A stretch of DNA of 64,000 nucleotides. It comes from Enterococcus asini ATCC 700915 (lineage in GTDB: Bacteria > Bacillota > Bacilli > Lactobacillales > Enterococcaceae). The position numbers were made by a program, and so were the translations under genes. The notes beneath the pieces were generated by a model that made no database searches, was not told where the DNA came from, and saw only the letters and a program-made list of their open reading frames with translations. Of the stretch, positions 1-6,862 are shown piece by piece. The stretch spans positions 496,001-560,000 of the forward strand of contig NZ_ASVU01000001.1 in NCBI RefSeq assembly GCF_000407365.1. The letters are read 5' to 3'. Each line of letters opens with the position of its first letter. Position 1 is the stretch's first letter.

Positions 1-326
1 TTCTCCTCTGTTACTTTTAAGGATACGGCAGTCTCATTGACCACTCGATGCCGCACCAATGCTCCAACGGCTTCCTCGTATAAGGCGTCGATAGGTTGTT
101 CGCCTTGATAGCTTTCCTCCCAAAAATGTTGCCCATAGGAATTGATGTGGTATTTGTCGGCAAATTGACTAGCCACCTGATTGGCATATTCGTCCCCATA
201 AGCCGTTAGCTCTGCCAAGGTGACTTCCTCTCCGTTAACGGCAGCCAATTCCTTTGGCTTAACAAAAAAAACCAGCAAAATAATTACTAAAAAAATAGCC
301 GGAATAGCTAAAAATTTACGTTTCAT
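1..326 (-). CDS. Membrane-anchored protein, C-terminus outside the window
   Basis: The start is ATG at 326, with a strong ribosome binding site (GAGAGGAGA) just upstream. The first 108 codons are present and the gene runs off the left edge. Residues 1-22 form one hydrophobic segment (signal anchor or uncleaved signal). A short exposed stretch with VNGEEVTLAEL follows, which resembles the start of SurA/PrsA-type chaperone N-domains (VNGxxIT). That resemblance is weak and I do not assign a function. The rest is charged and soluble, so it probably faces outside the membrane. Two promoter candidates with cre-like elements lie upstream (327-527), suggesting catabolite control. It follows the kdg genes on the same strand but is separated from them by a terminator at 658-687. 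Confidence 0.7.
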   Translation of the reverse strand, partial: MKRKFLAIPAIFLVIILLVFFVKPKELAAVNGEEVTLAELTAYGDEYANQVASQFADKYHINSYGQHFWEESYQGEQPIDALYEEAVGALVRHRVVNETAVSLKVTEE

Positions 327-350
327 CCCCGTCTCCTCTCGCTATTTCCA

Positions 351-374
351 ATAAAAAAAACACCATTACAGGTG
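351..374 (-). other. Small 5' hairpin followed by U8
   Basis: On the minus strand CACC-TGTAAT-GGTG is followed by eight T, within about 10 bases of the predicted transcription start of the gene beginning at 326. The four-pair stem is too weak for a confident terminator. It may be a 5' stabilising hairpin or a very short attenuator. Confidence 0.3.
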
Positions 375-376
375 CC

Positions 377-405
377 ATTATAGACCAGAACCCCAATTAA
401 AGAAA
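377..405 (-). promoter_or_regulatory. Promoter candidate, proximal
   Basis: A perfect TATAAT (plus-strand 377-382) has a poor -35 (TTTCTT or TTCTTT) about 17 bases upstream on the minus strand. A cre-like palindrome at 401-414 overlaps the -35 region. Confidence 0.5.
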
Positions 406-414
406 GCGCTTTTT
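401..414. promoter_or_regulatory. Weak cre-like palindrome
   Basis: AGAAAGCGCTTTTT contains the AAAGCGCTTT core typical of CcpA sites but has three mismatches to TGWAANCGNTNWCA. It sits at the -35 of the proximal promoter. Confidence 0.35.
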
Positions 415-485
415 TACTAATAAAAGTAAAATTCTATTGCTTTTTACTGAAATTAGCGTTTTTTTATTTTCCTCTCACTTATATA

Positions 486-499
486 AGTAAGCGTTATCA
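486..499. promoter_or_regulatory. cre site (CcpA operator) candidate
   Basis: AGTAAGCGTTATCA matches the cre consensus TGWAANCGNTNWCA at all but the first position. It abuts the -10 of a distal promoter candidate (AATAAT 499-504, TTGACT 522-527), a position expected to repress. Confidence 0.55.
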
Positions 500-527
500 T
501 TATTTTGATATTAATATGTCTAGTCAA
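499..527 (-). promoter_or_regulatory. Promoter candidate, distal
   Basis: On the minus strand TTGACT (plus 522-527) is separated by 17 bases from AATAAT (499-504). It reads toward the truncated gene at the left edge. Confidence 0.4.
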
Positions 528-657
528 ACCTTTCAAAAAGCAATTCTATACGTATTTGTTACTGTTTTTTTGAAAGACAGTTTTTAGCTTTTTCTCAATG
601 AAAAACTTTCCAACAACAAAAGCAACTATAAAAAAACAAAAACTATATTTCGGAACA

Positions 658-687
658 CAAAAAAACCTCGGCACAACGTCCGAGGTT
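658..687 (-). terminator. Intrinsic terminator of kdgA-kdgK
   Basis: A perfect eight-pair stem AACCTCGG/CCGAGGTT (664-671 with 680-687) is followed on the minus strand by seven T. It lies directly after the kdgK stop. Confidence 0.9.
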
Positions 688-695
688 CCTTATTT

Positions 696-1694
696 CTAGC
701 GTTTAATTTCTTTCACACCACTGCGTAGCAATTCTTCAATGTCCTCAGCGGAGAACTGATTGTGATCCCCTGCCACCGTGTGCTTCATAGCGGAAGCCAA
801 GGTAGCAAATTCCACCGTTTTTTGCGGCTCAAAGCCACTTAAAATCCCGTGAAGTACGCCGCCGGTATAGGCATCACCGCCACCCACTCGATCCACGATA
901 TAGGCAATATCGTATTCACCAGATGTGTACAGCTCACCATTTTGGTACAAGTGACCTTTCAGACGGTTGTGGTTGGCATTGATCACTTCTCGACTGGTAG
1001 CATAAAAGAGTTGGATATTCGGATAGCGAGCTTGAATCTCTTGGTAATAGTACCCCAAATCTCCATCGGCTTTTTCCGGTACTTTGAAAAAGTTCAAAGC
1101 ATCCAAACGCGCTGCCGACAGATAGTCCACATAACCCGCTACTTCCCGCACAAAAGCACCACATTCTTCCACGGACCAAAGTTTGCCTCGATAGTTGATA
1201 TCCAAGCCCACTTTGACTCCTTGTTCTTTGGCCGCTTTTGCTAAATCCAATGTCCACTGACGCCAATCAGCCGATAAAGCCGCGGTGATTCCAGAAAGCA
1301 TCAAGACTTCCGTATCTGCCAAAAGCTCTTGAAAATCCCAAGGCAGTTCAGAAGTTGAAGCAAAGCTAGAGTACTTACGATCGTAAACTACATTGGAAGA
1401 ACGTAAACCAATGCCGGTTTCCAAATAATAAGTCCCTAGGCGCTCCCCACCCATTTTCAACAAGCTACAGTCCACGCCGTATTTTTGTAAATGTTGTTTC
1501 ACTGCTTGTCCCAGAGGATTCTCCGGAACTAAGCTGGCAAAGGACACCGGGTGCCCGTAATTTGCCAAAGAGATCGCCACATTGGCTTCCCCCCCACCGT
1601 AATGGGCCGCAAACAGTGAATTTTCTGCCATCCGTGACGCATCCGTCGTGGAAAGACGAAGCATAATTTCTCCTAATGTGACGACTTTTTTCAT
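696..1694 (-). CDS. kdgK: 2-dehydro-3-deoxygluconokinase (KDG kinase)
   Basis: This 332-residue PfkB-family sugar kinase phosphorylates 2-keto-3-deoxygluconate to KDPG with ATP in the cytoplasm. It follows the isomerase and dehydrogenase steps of unsaturated hexuronate breakdown. The N-terminal VTLGEIMLRL, the GGGEANVA substrate motif and the C-terminal GGGDAYTGG (catalytic Asp, near residue 265) are intact and the length is normal. Its ATG overlaps the kdgA stop by four bases (ATGA), so the two genes are translationally coupled. A terminator follows immediately. The neighbours (KDPG aldolase, KduD, KduI) make the KDG assignment much more likely than fructokinase or ribokinase. Confidence 0.93.
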   Translation of the reverse strand: MKKVVTLGEIMLRLSTTDASRMAENSLFAAHYGGGEANVAISLANYGHPVSFASLVPENPLGQAVKQHLQKYGVDCSLLKMGGERLGTYYLETGIGLRSSNVVYDRKYSSFASTSELPWDFQELLADTEVLMLSGITAALSADWRQWTLDLAKAAKEQGVKVGLDINYRGKLWSVEECGAFVREVAGYVDYLSAARLDALNFFKVPEKADGDLGYYYQEIQARYPNIQLFYATSREVINANHNRLKGHLYQNGELYTSGEYDIAYIVDRVGGGDAYTGGVLHGILSGFEPQKTVEFATLASAMKHTVAGDHNQFSAEDIEELLRSGVKEIKR

Positions 1695-2341
1695 ACTTGG
1701 CCTGCCTTAATCCGGGCAAATTCTGCCATGTATTCTTTTGCTGCCGCAGTGACACCAGCGTAGTCACCAGTTTCAGCAGGTTTCATCAAGTTGCCACCAA
1801 CGCCTACAGTTACTACGCCAGCTTTGAACCAGTCTTTCATGTTTTCCAAGCTTACGCCACCTGTTGGCATGATGTTCACATGTGGAAGAGGAGCTTTGAA
1901 AGCGCCAATGATGGAAGAGCCATAAGCAGATCCTGGGAACAATTTCACGATATCCACGCCGGCTTTCATAGCGTTCTTGATTTCGGTAATGGTCATACAA
2001 CCTGGCAAGTAAGGAATTTGGTACAAGTTACAGATTTCCGCAGTTTCTTGATCGAAAGTTGGGCTCACGATAAATTCTGCACCGGCCATAATCGCCATGC
2101 GGGCAGTAATTGCATCTAAAACAGTTCCGGCACCGACAACTACGTCAGGGTCTTCATTGTTTGCTACGATTTCGGCAATGACTTCATCGGCTTTTGGTAA
2201 AGTGAACGTAATTTCCAAACCTTTCATACCACCGGCCAAAAGTGCTTCACATGATTTCAGGCCTTGTTCTTTGGAGTTCCCACGAACAACAGGAATTACC
2301 CCAGCATTTGCTAATTTGTTTAAAATATCGACACGTTTCAT
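1691..2341 (-). CDS. kdgA: KDPG / 4-hydroxy-2-oxoglutarate aldolase
   Basis: This 216-residue class I aldolase cleaves KDPG to pyruvate and glyceraldehyde 3-phosphate, feeding glycolysis. The catalytic residues are visible: Glu43 in GLEITFT, and the Schiff-base Lys133 in DIVKLFPGS. The phosphate-binding PTGG loop is also present. A GAGGAG ribosome binding site lies about ten bases before the ATG. It is the first gene after the kduD terminator, so kdgA-kdgK may form a separate transcript or depend on read-through from kduI-kduD. TATACT at about 2371-2376 is a possible -10. Confidence 0.93.
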   Translation of the reverse strand: MKRVDILNKLANAGVIPVVRGNSKEQGLKSCEALLAGGMKGLEITFTLPKADEVIAEIVANNEDPDVVVGAGTVLDAITARMAIMAGAEFIVSPTFDQETAEICNLYQIPYLPGCMTITEIKNAMKAGVDIVKLFPGSAYGSSIIGAFKAPLPHVNIMPTGGVSLENMKDWFKAGVVTVGVGGNLMKPAETGDYAGVTAAAKEYMAEFARIKAGQV

Positions 2342-2384
2342 AAAAAAATCACTCCTCTAAAATAAGTACAGTATATCAGGAAAG

Positions 2385-2413
2385 CAAAAGAAGCGGGTCA
2401 AAAGCGACCCGCT
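2385..2413 (-). terminator. Terminator between kduD and kdgA
   Basis: AGCGGGTC/GACCCGCT (2392-2399 with 2406-2413) is a perfect eight-pair stem with a six-base loop, followed on the minus strand by TCTTTTGCTTT. The T-tract is imperfect, so partial read-through into kdgA is plausible. Confidence 0.75.
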
Positions 2414-2420
2414 AAAAGTT

Positions 2421-3224
2421 TTAAGGTTGTTTACCGATATAAGCCAAGATACCGCCATCAACGTACAAGATGTGTCCGTTAACAAAGTCAGAAGCATCAG
2501 AAGCTAGGAAAACAGCTGGACCAGCCAAGTCAACGGGTTCGCCCCAACGGCCAGCAGGAGTTTTAGATACGATAAATTGATCGAATGGATGACGAGAGCC
2601 ATCTGCTTGCAATTCACGCAATGGTGCAGTTTGTGGAGTGGCGATGTAGCCAGGTCCAATCCCATTACATTGGATGTTTGCTTCACCGAATTCGGAACAG
2701 ATATTCTTCGTCAACATTTTCAAGCCGCCCTTAGCTGCAGCGTACCCAGCAACGGTTTCCCGGCCCAGTTCACTCATCATAGAACAGATGTTGATGATTT
2801 TCCCATGACCTTTTTTGATCATGCCTGGTAAAACAGCTTTTGATACGATGAATGGTGCGTTCAAGTCAACGTCGATTACTTGACGGAAGTCTTCAGCAGA
2901 CATGTCAAGCATTGGAATCCGTTTGATGATCCCTGCGTTGTTGACCAAAATGTCGATTACGCCCACTTCTTTTTCGATTGTTGCAACTAATTCTTCAATC
3001 GCTTTTTCGTCGGTAACGTCAGCCACGTAACCGTGTGCTTCGATGCCAGCTTCTTTGTAGTTCGTCAAACCTTTATCGACGAATTCTTGTTTAATATCGT
3101 TGAAGACGATCGTTGCGCCTGCTGCTGCTAATGATTTTGCGATTTCAAAACCGATTCCGTAAGATGCACCAGTAATCAAGGCAACTTTTCCGTCTAAACG
3201 GAACATATCCATTGAAAAGTCCAT
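2421..3224 (-). CDS. kduD: 2-dehydro-3-deoxy-D-gluconate 5-dehydrogenase
   Basis: This 267-residue classical short-chain dehydrogenase interconverts 2,5-diketo-3-deoxygluconate and KDG with NAD(P)H. The start at 3224 (MDFSMDMFRLDGK) follows GAGGAAA; the frame is open further upstream but would run into kduI. The Rossmann motif TGASYGIG lies at residues 18-25, NNAG follows in the middle, and the catalytic Ser and YxxxK (YAAAK) are in place. It lies 23 bases after kduI and is followed by a terminator, so kduI-kduD is one unit. The context makes KduD more likely than gluconate 5-dehydrogenase, its nearest relative. Confidence 0.92.
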   Translation of the reverse strand: MDFSMDMFRLDGKVALITGASYGIGFEIAKSLAAAGATIVFNDIKQEFVDKGLTNYKEAGIEAHGYVADVTDEKAIEELVATIEKEVGVIDILVNNAGIIKRIPMLDMSAEDFRQVIDVDLNAPFIVSKAVLPGMIKKGHGKIINICSMMSELGRETVAGYAAAKGGLKMLTKNICSEFGEANIQCNGIGPGYIATPQTAPLRELQADGSRHPFDQFIVSKTPAGRWGEPVDLAGPAVFLASDASDFVNGHILYVDGGILAYIGKQP

Positions 3225-3247
3225 ATTTTTTTCCTCTTTTCTTTTGA

Positions 3248-4090
3248 TTATTTTAATTCGTCCATTGGAACCATGTCCATATCTGTATAAGTGATGTTTT
3301 CGCCACACATTGCCCAGATGAAGGAATAGTTAGAAGTACCAATACCAGAGTGGATTGACCAGCTTGGAGAGATGACTGCTTGTCCTTCGTCTACTACCAA
3401 GTGTTTGGTTTCGTCTGGTTTGCCCATCATGTGGAAGACGCGAGTGTCTGGTGTTGCATAGTCGAAGTAAACATATGCTTCCATGCGACGTTCGTGAGTA
3501 TGACAAGGCATAGTGTTCCAAGCAGAGCCTGGTTCCAAAATGGTGTAACCCATTTGCAATTGGCAGCTTTCGCAAACATTTGGATGAATGTATTGGTAAA
3601 TTTTCCGTTCATTCAAAGTAACGCCTTCGCCAGTTTCCATTGGTTTTACTTGGTCGATGGAAATCTTCACGTTTGGATATTTTTTGTGAGCCGGAACAGA
3701 GCTAATGTAGAATTTAGCAGGGTTCGCAATATCTTCAGAAGAGAACACAACATGTTTGGTTTCTTTCCCGATATAGTAACCGTCTTGTTTTTTCATTGGT
3801 TCTTTTTCGCCATCGATTTCGATGAAACCAGGGCCACCAATGTTGATTACACCCAATTCACGGCGTTCCAAGAAGTAATCCACACCAAGTTCTGAAGAAA
3901 GTTTGATTTCCAAAGGTTCTTCCGTTGGTGTTACCCCACCAAAGATCATGCGATCGTTGTGAGTGTAAGTCAAACTGATTTCACCAGGAACGAAGACTTT
4001 TTCCACCAAAAATTCCCGACGCAATTCTTCAGTAGAATAATGACGGATGTCTAATGGACTATGAGTGTAACGAGTTTCCATGTTTTGCAT
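3248..4090 (-). CDS. kduI: 5-dehydro-4-deoxy-D-glucuronate isomerase
   Basis: This 280-residue cupin isomerase converts 4-deoxy-5-ketouronate (DKI), released from unsaturated uronides of pectin or glycosaminoglycans, to the KduD substrate. The metal-binding signature CHTHERRMEAYVYFD (His, His, Glu) and the late HSG histidine are present. Length matches the family. GAAGGAG nine bases before the first ATG favours MQNMETRYTH; the second Met (METRYTH) is an alternative. It is the first gene of the operon, behind a good promoter and an inverted repeat. Confidence 0.93.
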   Translation of the reverse strand: MQNMETRYTHSPLDIRHYSTEELRREFLVEKVFVPGEISLTYTHNDRMIFGGVTPTEEPLEIKLSSELGVDYFLERRELGVINIGGPGFIEIDGEKEPMKKQDGYYIGKETKHVVFSSEDIANPAKFYISSVPAHKKYPNVKISIDQVKPMETGEGVTLNERKIYQYIHPNVCESCQLQMGYTILEPGSAWNTMPCHTHERRMEAYVYFDYATPDTRVFHMMGKPDETKHLVVDEGQAVISPSWSIHSGIGTSNYSFIWAMCGENITYTDMDMVPMDELK

Positions 4091-4120
4091 TTTTCACGAC
4101 TCCTTCTTTTTAACTTAATG

Positions 4121-4156
4121 TTTCCAAATAAGAAATTTATTTTTTCTTATTGGAAA
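4121..4156. promoter_or_regulatory. Operator candidate for the adjacent IclR regulator
   Basis: TTTCCAAATAAGAAA (4121-4135) and TTTCTTATTGGAAA (4143-4156) form a near-perfect inverted repeat with one extra A in the left arm. It starts about ten bases downstream of the kduI -10, where a bound repressor would block transcription. The natural partner is the IclR protein at 4222-4983. Confidence 0.6.
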
Positions 4157-4166
4157 TTACAACCTC

Positions 4167-4194
4167 ATTATACATGGATTTAAAAAAAAGGCAA
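4167..4194 (-). promoter_or_regulatory. kduI-kduD promoter
   Basis: On the minus strand TTGCCT (plus 4189-4194), a 16-base spacer and a perfect TATAAT (4167-4172) precede kduI. Confidence 0.75.
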
Positions 4195-4221
4195 TTACTT
4201 TCCCAAGAAATCCTGGGGAAT

Positions 4222-4983
4222 TTATTTCTGCTGTAATTGCATTTCAATCTGGGCTTTTGTTTCCAAGACAAGGCGAATGACTTTATCCCGAAATTCCGGC
4301 GTCAAACGGTACTTAGGCAAGCTAACACTGAACGCTCCTTGGATTTCCTGATTCGCCATTAAAGTAGCTCCCACACAGAAAATATCTTTTTCCATTTCTT
4401 CATCATCGAAGGCCACTTGGCTTTTTTGAACTTGTTGAATCTCGTCGGCTAATTTCAGGGAGTTGGTAATCGTATGAGCGGTATACGGTAAGAGCTGTGT
4501 CTTTTCTAAATAACTCGCGTATTCCTCTGGGGAAAACTCCGCTAAGACTGCTTTGCCCATAGCCGAAGCGTACAACGGCCGGGTGATGCCGATTTTTGAA
4601 GACATTAGGATTGTTTGTCCTTTAGGCTCGATTTTATTCAAATAAAGAATCTCATCCGTAGCCAAGATGCCTAAGTGAATCGTCTCATCCACTTCTTCGT
4701 TCAGCAGTTCCAAATACGGACGCGTCGTCTCCACTAAAGCATTTTGTTCTAAGTCGTGATTCGCATAACGGATTAATCGCGAACCCAAGCGATAGGTCTT
4801 GTCTACATTCTTTTCCACATATCCGATCAGAATCAGTGTATCCAAAATCTTTAAAGCCGTAGAAGACGTTAGCTGTGTACCTTTGGCAATGGCTTGTAAT
4901 GATGAATTAGGCATCCCCGCCAAGTAATCCAGTATGTACGAAGCCTTTATCAGAACGGTGCCATAGGGTTTTTGTTTTTCCAT
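4222..4983 (-). CDS. IclR-family transcriptional regulator (KdgR-like)
   Basis: This is a 253-residue protein. It has an N-terminal winged helix (about residues 8-70, including NSSLQAIAKGTQLTSSTALKIL) and a C-terminal IclR effector domain (PLYASAMGKAVLA, DDEEMEKDIFCVGA). The start at 4983 follows AGAGGTG. In this family the C-domain binds small carbohydrate or aromatic acids; next to kdu/kdg genes the expected ligand is KDG or KDPG, as for KdgR of enterobacteria. Transcribed by itself ahead of kduI on the same strand. A small palindrome at its own promoter suggests autoregulation. The ligand and sign of control are inferred. Confidence 0.85.
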   Translation of the reverse strand: MEKQKPYGTVLIKASYILDYLAGMPNSSLQAIAKGTQLTSSTALKILDTLILIGYVEKNVDKTYRLGSRLIRYANHDLEQNALVETTRPYLELLNEEVDETIHLGILATDEILYLNKIEPKGQTILMSSKIGITRPLYASAMGKAVLAEFSPEEYASYLEKTQLLPYTAHTITNSLKLADEIQQVQKSQVAFDDEEMEKDIFCVGATLMANQEIQGAFSVSLPKYRLTPEFRDKVIRLVLETKAQIEMQLQQK

Positions 4984-5319
4984 ATAATACACCTCTTTTT
5001 CTATATGAGAAATTATACTCGAGATTGCTACAAATGAAAAGAGCAAATCACCCCTTTCTCAAGGATTTTCCAACTCTTATTTTCTGTTTTTTCTGCCAAA
5101 TCGGAAATTTCTAGCGTCTAGGCGCCCGCTTTTCCCGCTCAATTCCTTATATGGAAAAAAAGCGCCACACACTTTTTCAAGAGTCTCAGAGATTGCCAAC
5201 CTTTACTTTGTGAGCCTTTTCAAAGAACAGGTGACTTTTCTTAGGAATGTGATACACTGAAGTTAAATGTGCACACGTTAACAAGCGTCACGTAAAAATG
5301 ATGAAAGTAGGTTGCTCCC
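4984..5319. other. Divergent intergenic region, regulator / MATE exporter
   Basis: This 336-base stretch holds a minus-strand TATAAT (5012-5017) for the regulator. It also holds a plus-strand candidate GTGACT (5231-5236), 16-base spacer, extended -10 TGATACACT (5250-5258) for the exporter. I see no gene or structured RNA in the rest. Confidence 0.5.
4998..5012. promoter_or_regulatory. Palindrome at the iclR-type gene start
   Basis: TTTCT-ATATG-AGAAA lies between the -10 and the ribosome binding site. It shares TTTCT/AGAAA ends with the arms at 4121-4156, so it may be an autoregulatory site. Confidence 0.35.
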
Positions 5320-6690
5320 ATGGCAAGTTTTGCCGCTAAGTTCAAAGGTTGGTTTTCCGGTGAGGACATTTCCTTTTCCTTCATCGTCGCATTGGTCATC
5401 CCCGTGATTATCGATCAGTTCTTCCTCGTGAGTTTCAACTTTATCAACACCGCCATGATTTCTTCTTCAGGTACGGAAGCCGTCAGTGCCGTAAATATGG
5501 TAGGTTCCTTGCACTTCTTCATGGTTCAAGTCTTTGCCGCCGTGGGTCTAGGGGGCACCGTGGTCATCTCCCAATACTATGGCCGCAAGAAGCTCAAAGA
5601 AATGGGCATCATGTCCGCTTCCACGATTTTTGGCTGCGTCCTCATGGCCTTAGCCATTACGATTACCTTTTTGATTTTACGAGATCCCGTCTTGAACCTT
5701 TTGTTTGGGGATGCGGAGCCCGCCGTTATGAAAAATGCTCAAGTTTACATGACTGGGCTTTTACTGAGCTATCCCATGCAAGCCGTTGTGGAAGGTACAA
5801 ACGGCAGTCTTCGGGGAATTGGCCGCACTAAAGCCTCCTTAAAGCTCTCCCTTTTAATGAATTCCATTTACATTTTGTGTAATATCATTTTTGTTAGTCG
5901 TTTGAATTTAGGGGTCTTAGGACTAACCTATTCTTTGAATATCTCCCGCTTTATTGCGTTGTTCTTTGCCTTGTATACCCTCTACGCCAACAGTCAATTG
6001 TTAAAGATTCGCCGGGAATACTTCCGTCGGCCGGATTTCAAAAAAATCCGCCACATTATTCGCGTGGCGGTTCCTTTTGCCACAGAGTCTTTGGCATTTA
6101 ACGGGGGCAAGATCATCATGCAGATTTTGATCGTCTCCTTGGGAACACAAAATATCGCCGCCAATGCCATCGCCCAAAGTTGGGTCCAACTGTCAGAAAT
6201 CATCCCTTCTGCTTTGAGCACTTCTTTAGTACCGATTGCCGGACAGTGTATCGGCCGCAAGAATATCAAAGATGCTCGAAAGCTGACGAAATCCTTCTTG
6301 GTATTGGGCGCTGTGACCTTTTTGATAGTGGATTCTCTGTTGTTGCCTTTCTTTAATGTGGGAATGAAGCTCTTTAATCCACCGGAAGCGGTGATTCCGT
6401 TGATTTTCCAAATCTTTTTAGTCTATTACGTCACCCACTTTCTTTTCTGGTCCTTTAGCTTCATCTTGCCGGCAGCATTACGAGCGGCCGGAGATGCGAA
6501 GTTCACCACCGTGGTCTCCATGCTCTCCATGTGGTTGTACCGGGTGGGCATGGGGTATTTCCTGGGGATTCACTTAGGCTTTGGCCTCTTAGGAATATTC
6601 GGAGTTACGGCATCGGAATGGGCCATTCGCGGCTCGATTTTCTATCTGCGATTCCGGGGAACTAAGTGGTATGAAAATGAATTGATCTAA
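5320..6690 (+). CDS. MATE-family efflux transporter
   Basis: This 456-residue, roughly 12-helix membrane protein belongs to the NorM/MepA-type multidrug and toxin extrusion family. Such proteins export cationic drugs or metabolites in exchange for Na+ or H+. The two internally similar halves each begin with the family's hydrophobic PVIIDQFF / VAVPFATESLAF segments, and VVISQYYGRKK resembles the conserved loop after helix 2. The start at 5320 has only a weak ribosome binding site (AGTAGG). The gene stands alone, closed by a terminator. The substrate cannot be told from sequence. Confidence 0.85.
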   Translation: MASFAAKFKGWFSGEDISFSFIVALVIPVIIDQFFLVSFNFINTAMISSSGTEAVSAVNMVGSLHFFMVQVFAAVGLGGTVVISQYYGRKKLKEMGIMSASTIFGCVLMALAITITFLILRDPVLNLLFGDAEPAVMKNAQVYMTGLLLSYPMQAVVEGTNGSLRGIGRTKASLKLSLLMNSIYILCNIIFVSRLNLGVLGLTYSLNISRFIALFFALYTLYANSQLLKIRREYFRRPDFKKIRHIIRVAVPFATESLAFNGGKIIMQILIVSLGTQNIAANAIAQSWVQLSEIIPSALSTSLVPIAGQCIGRKNIKDARKLTKSFLVLGAVTFLIVDSLLLPFFNVGMKLFNPPEAVIPLIFQIFLVYYVTHFLFWSFSFILPAALRAAGDAKFTTVVSMLSMWLYRVGMGYFLGIHLGFGLLGIFGVTASEWAIRGSIFYLRFRGTKWYENELI

Positions 6691-6691
6691 G

Positions 6692-6732
6692 ATAAACGAC
6701 AGTGTGCCGATTTTCGGGATTCTGTCGTTTAT
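6692..6732 (+). terminator. Terminator of the MATE gene
   Basis: ATAAACGACAG (6692-6702) pairs with CTGTCGTTTAT (6722-6732) around a 19-base loop. Confidence 0.75.
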
Positions 6733-6862
6733 TTATTGACTATTTTGGCGAATCTGAGTAGAGTGATGGGTAGCAAAATGGCCTATTTTTTAGCCTGCTT
6801 GCCTACTCGATCGTCCAAGTGAAATGTCACAGATCGAGTGTTTGAACCTTTGGAGGAAAACC

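Larger units (their letters stand above)
327..695. other. Intergenic leader region between kdgK and the truncated gene
   Basis: This 369-base AT-rich stretch contains the kdgK terminator, two minus-strand promoter candidates, two cre-like palindromes, and a small hairpin followed by eight U at the presumed 5' end of the mRNA. I see no gene in it. Confidence 0.6.

Noticed and set aside
6733-6862. c-di-AMP riboswitch ahead of kup
   Set aside because: The leader is only about 130 bases and I could not find the conserved ydaO-type core.
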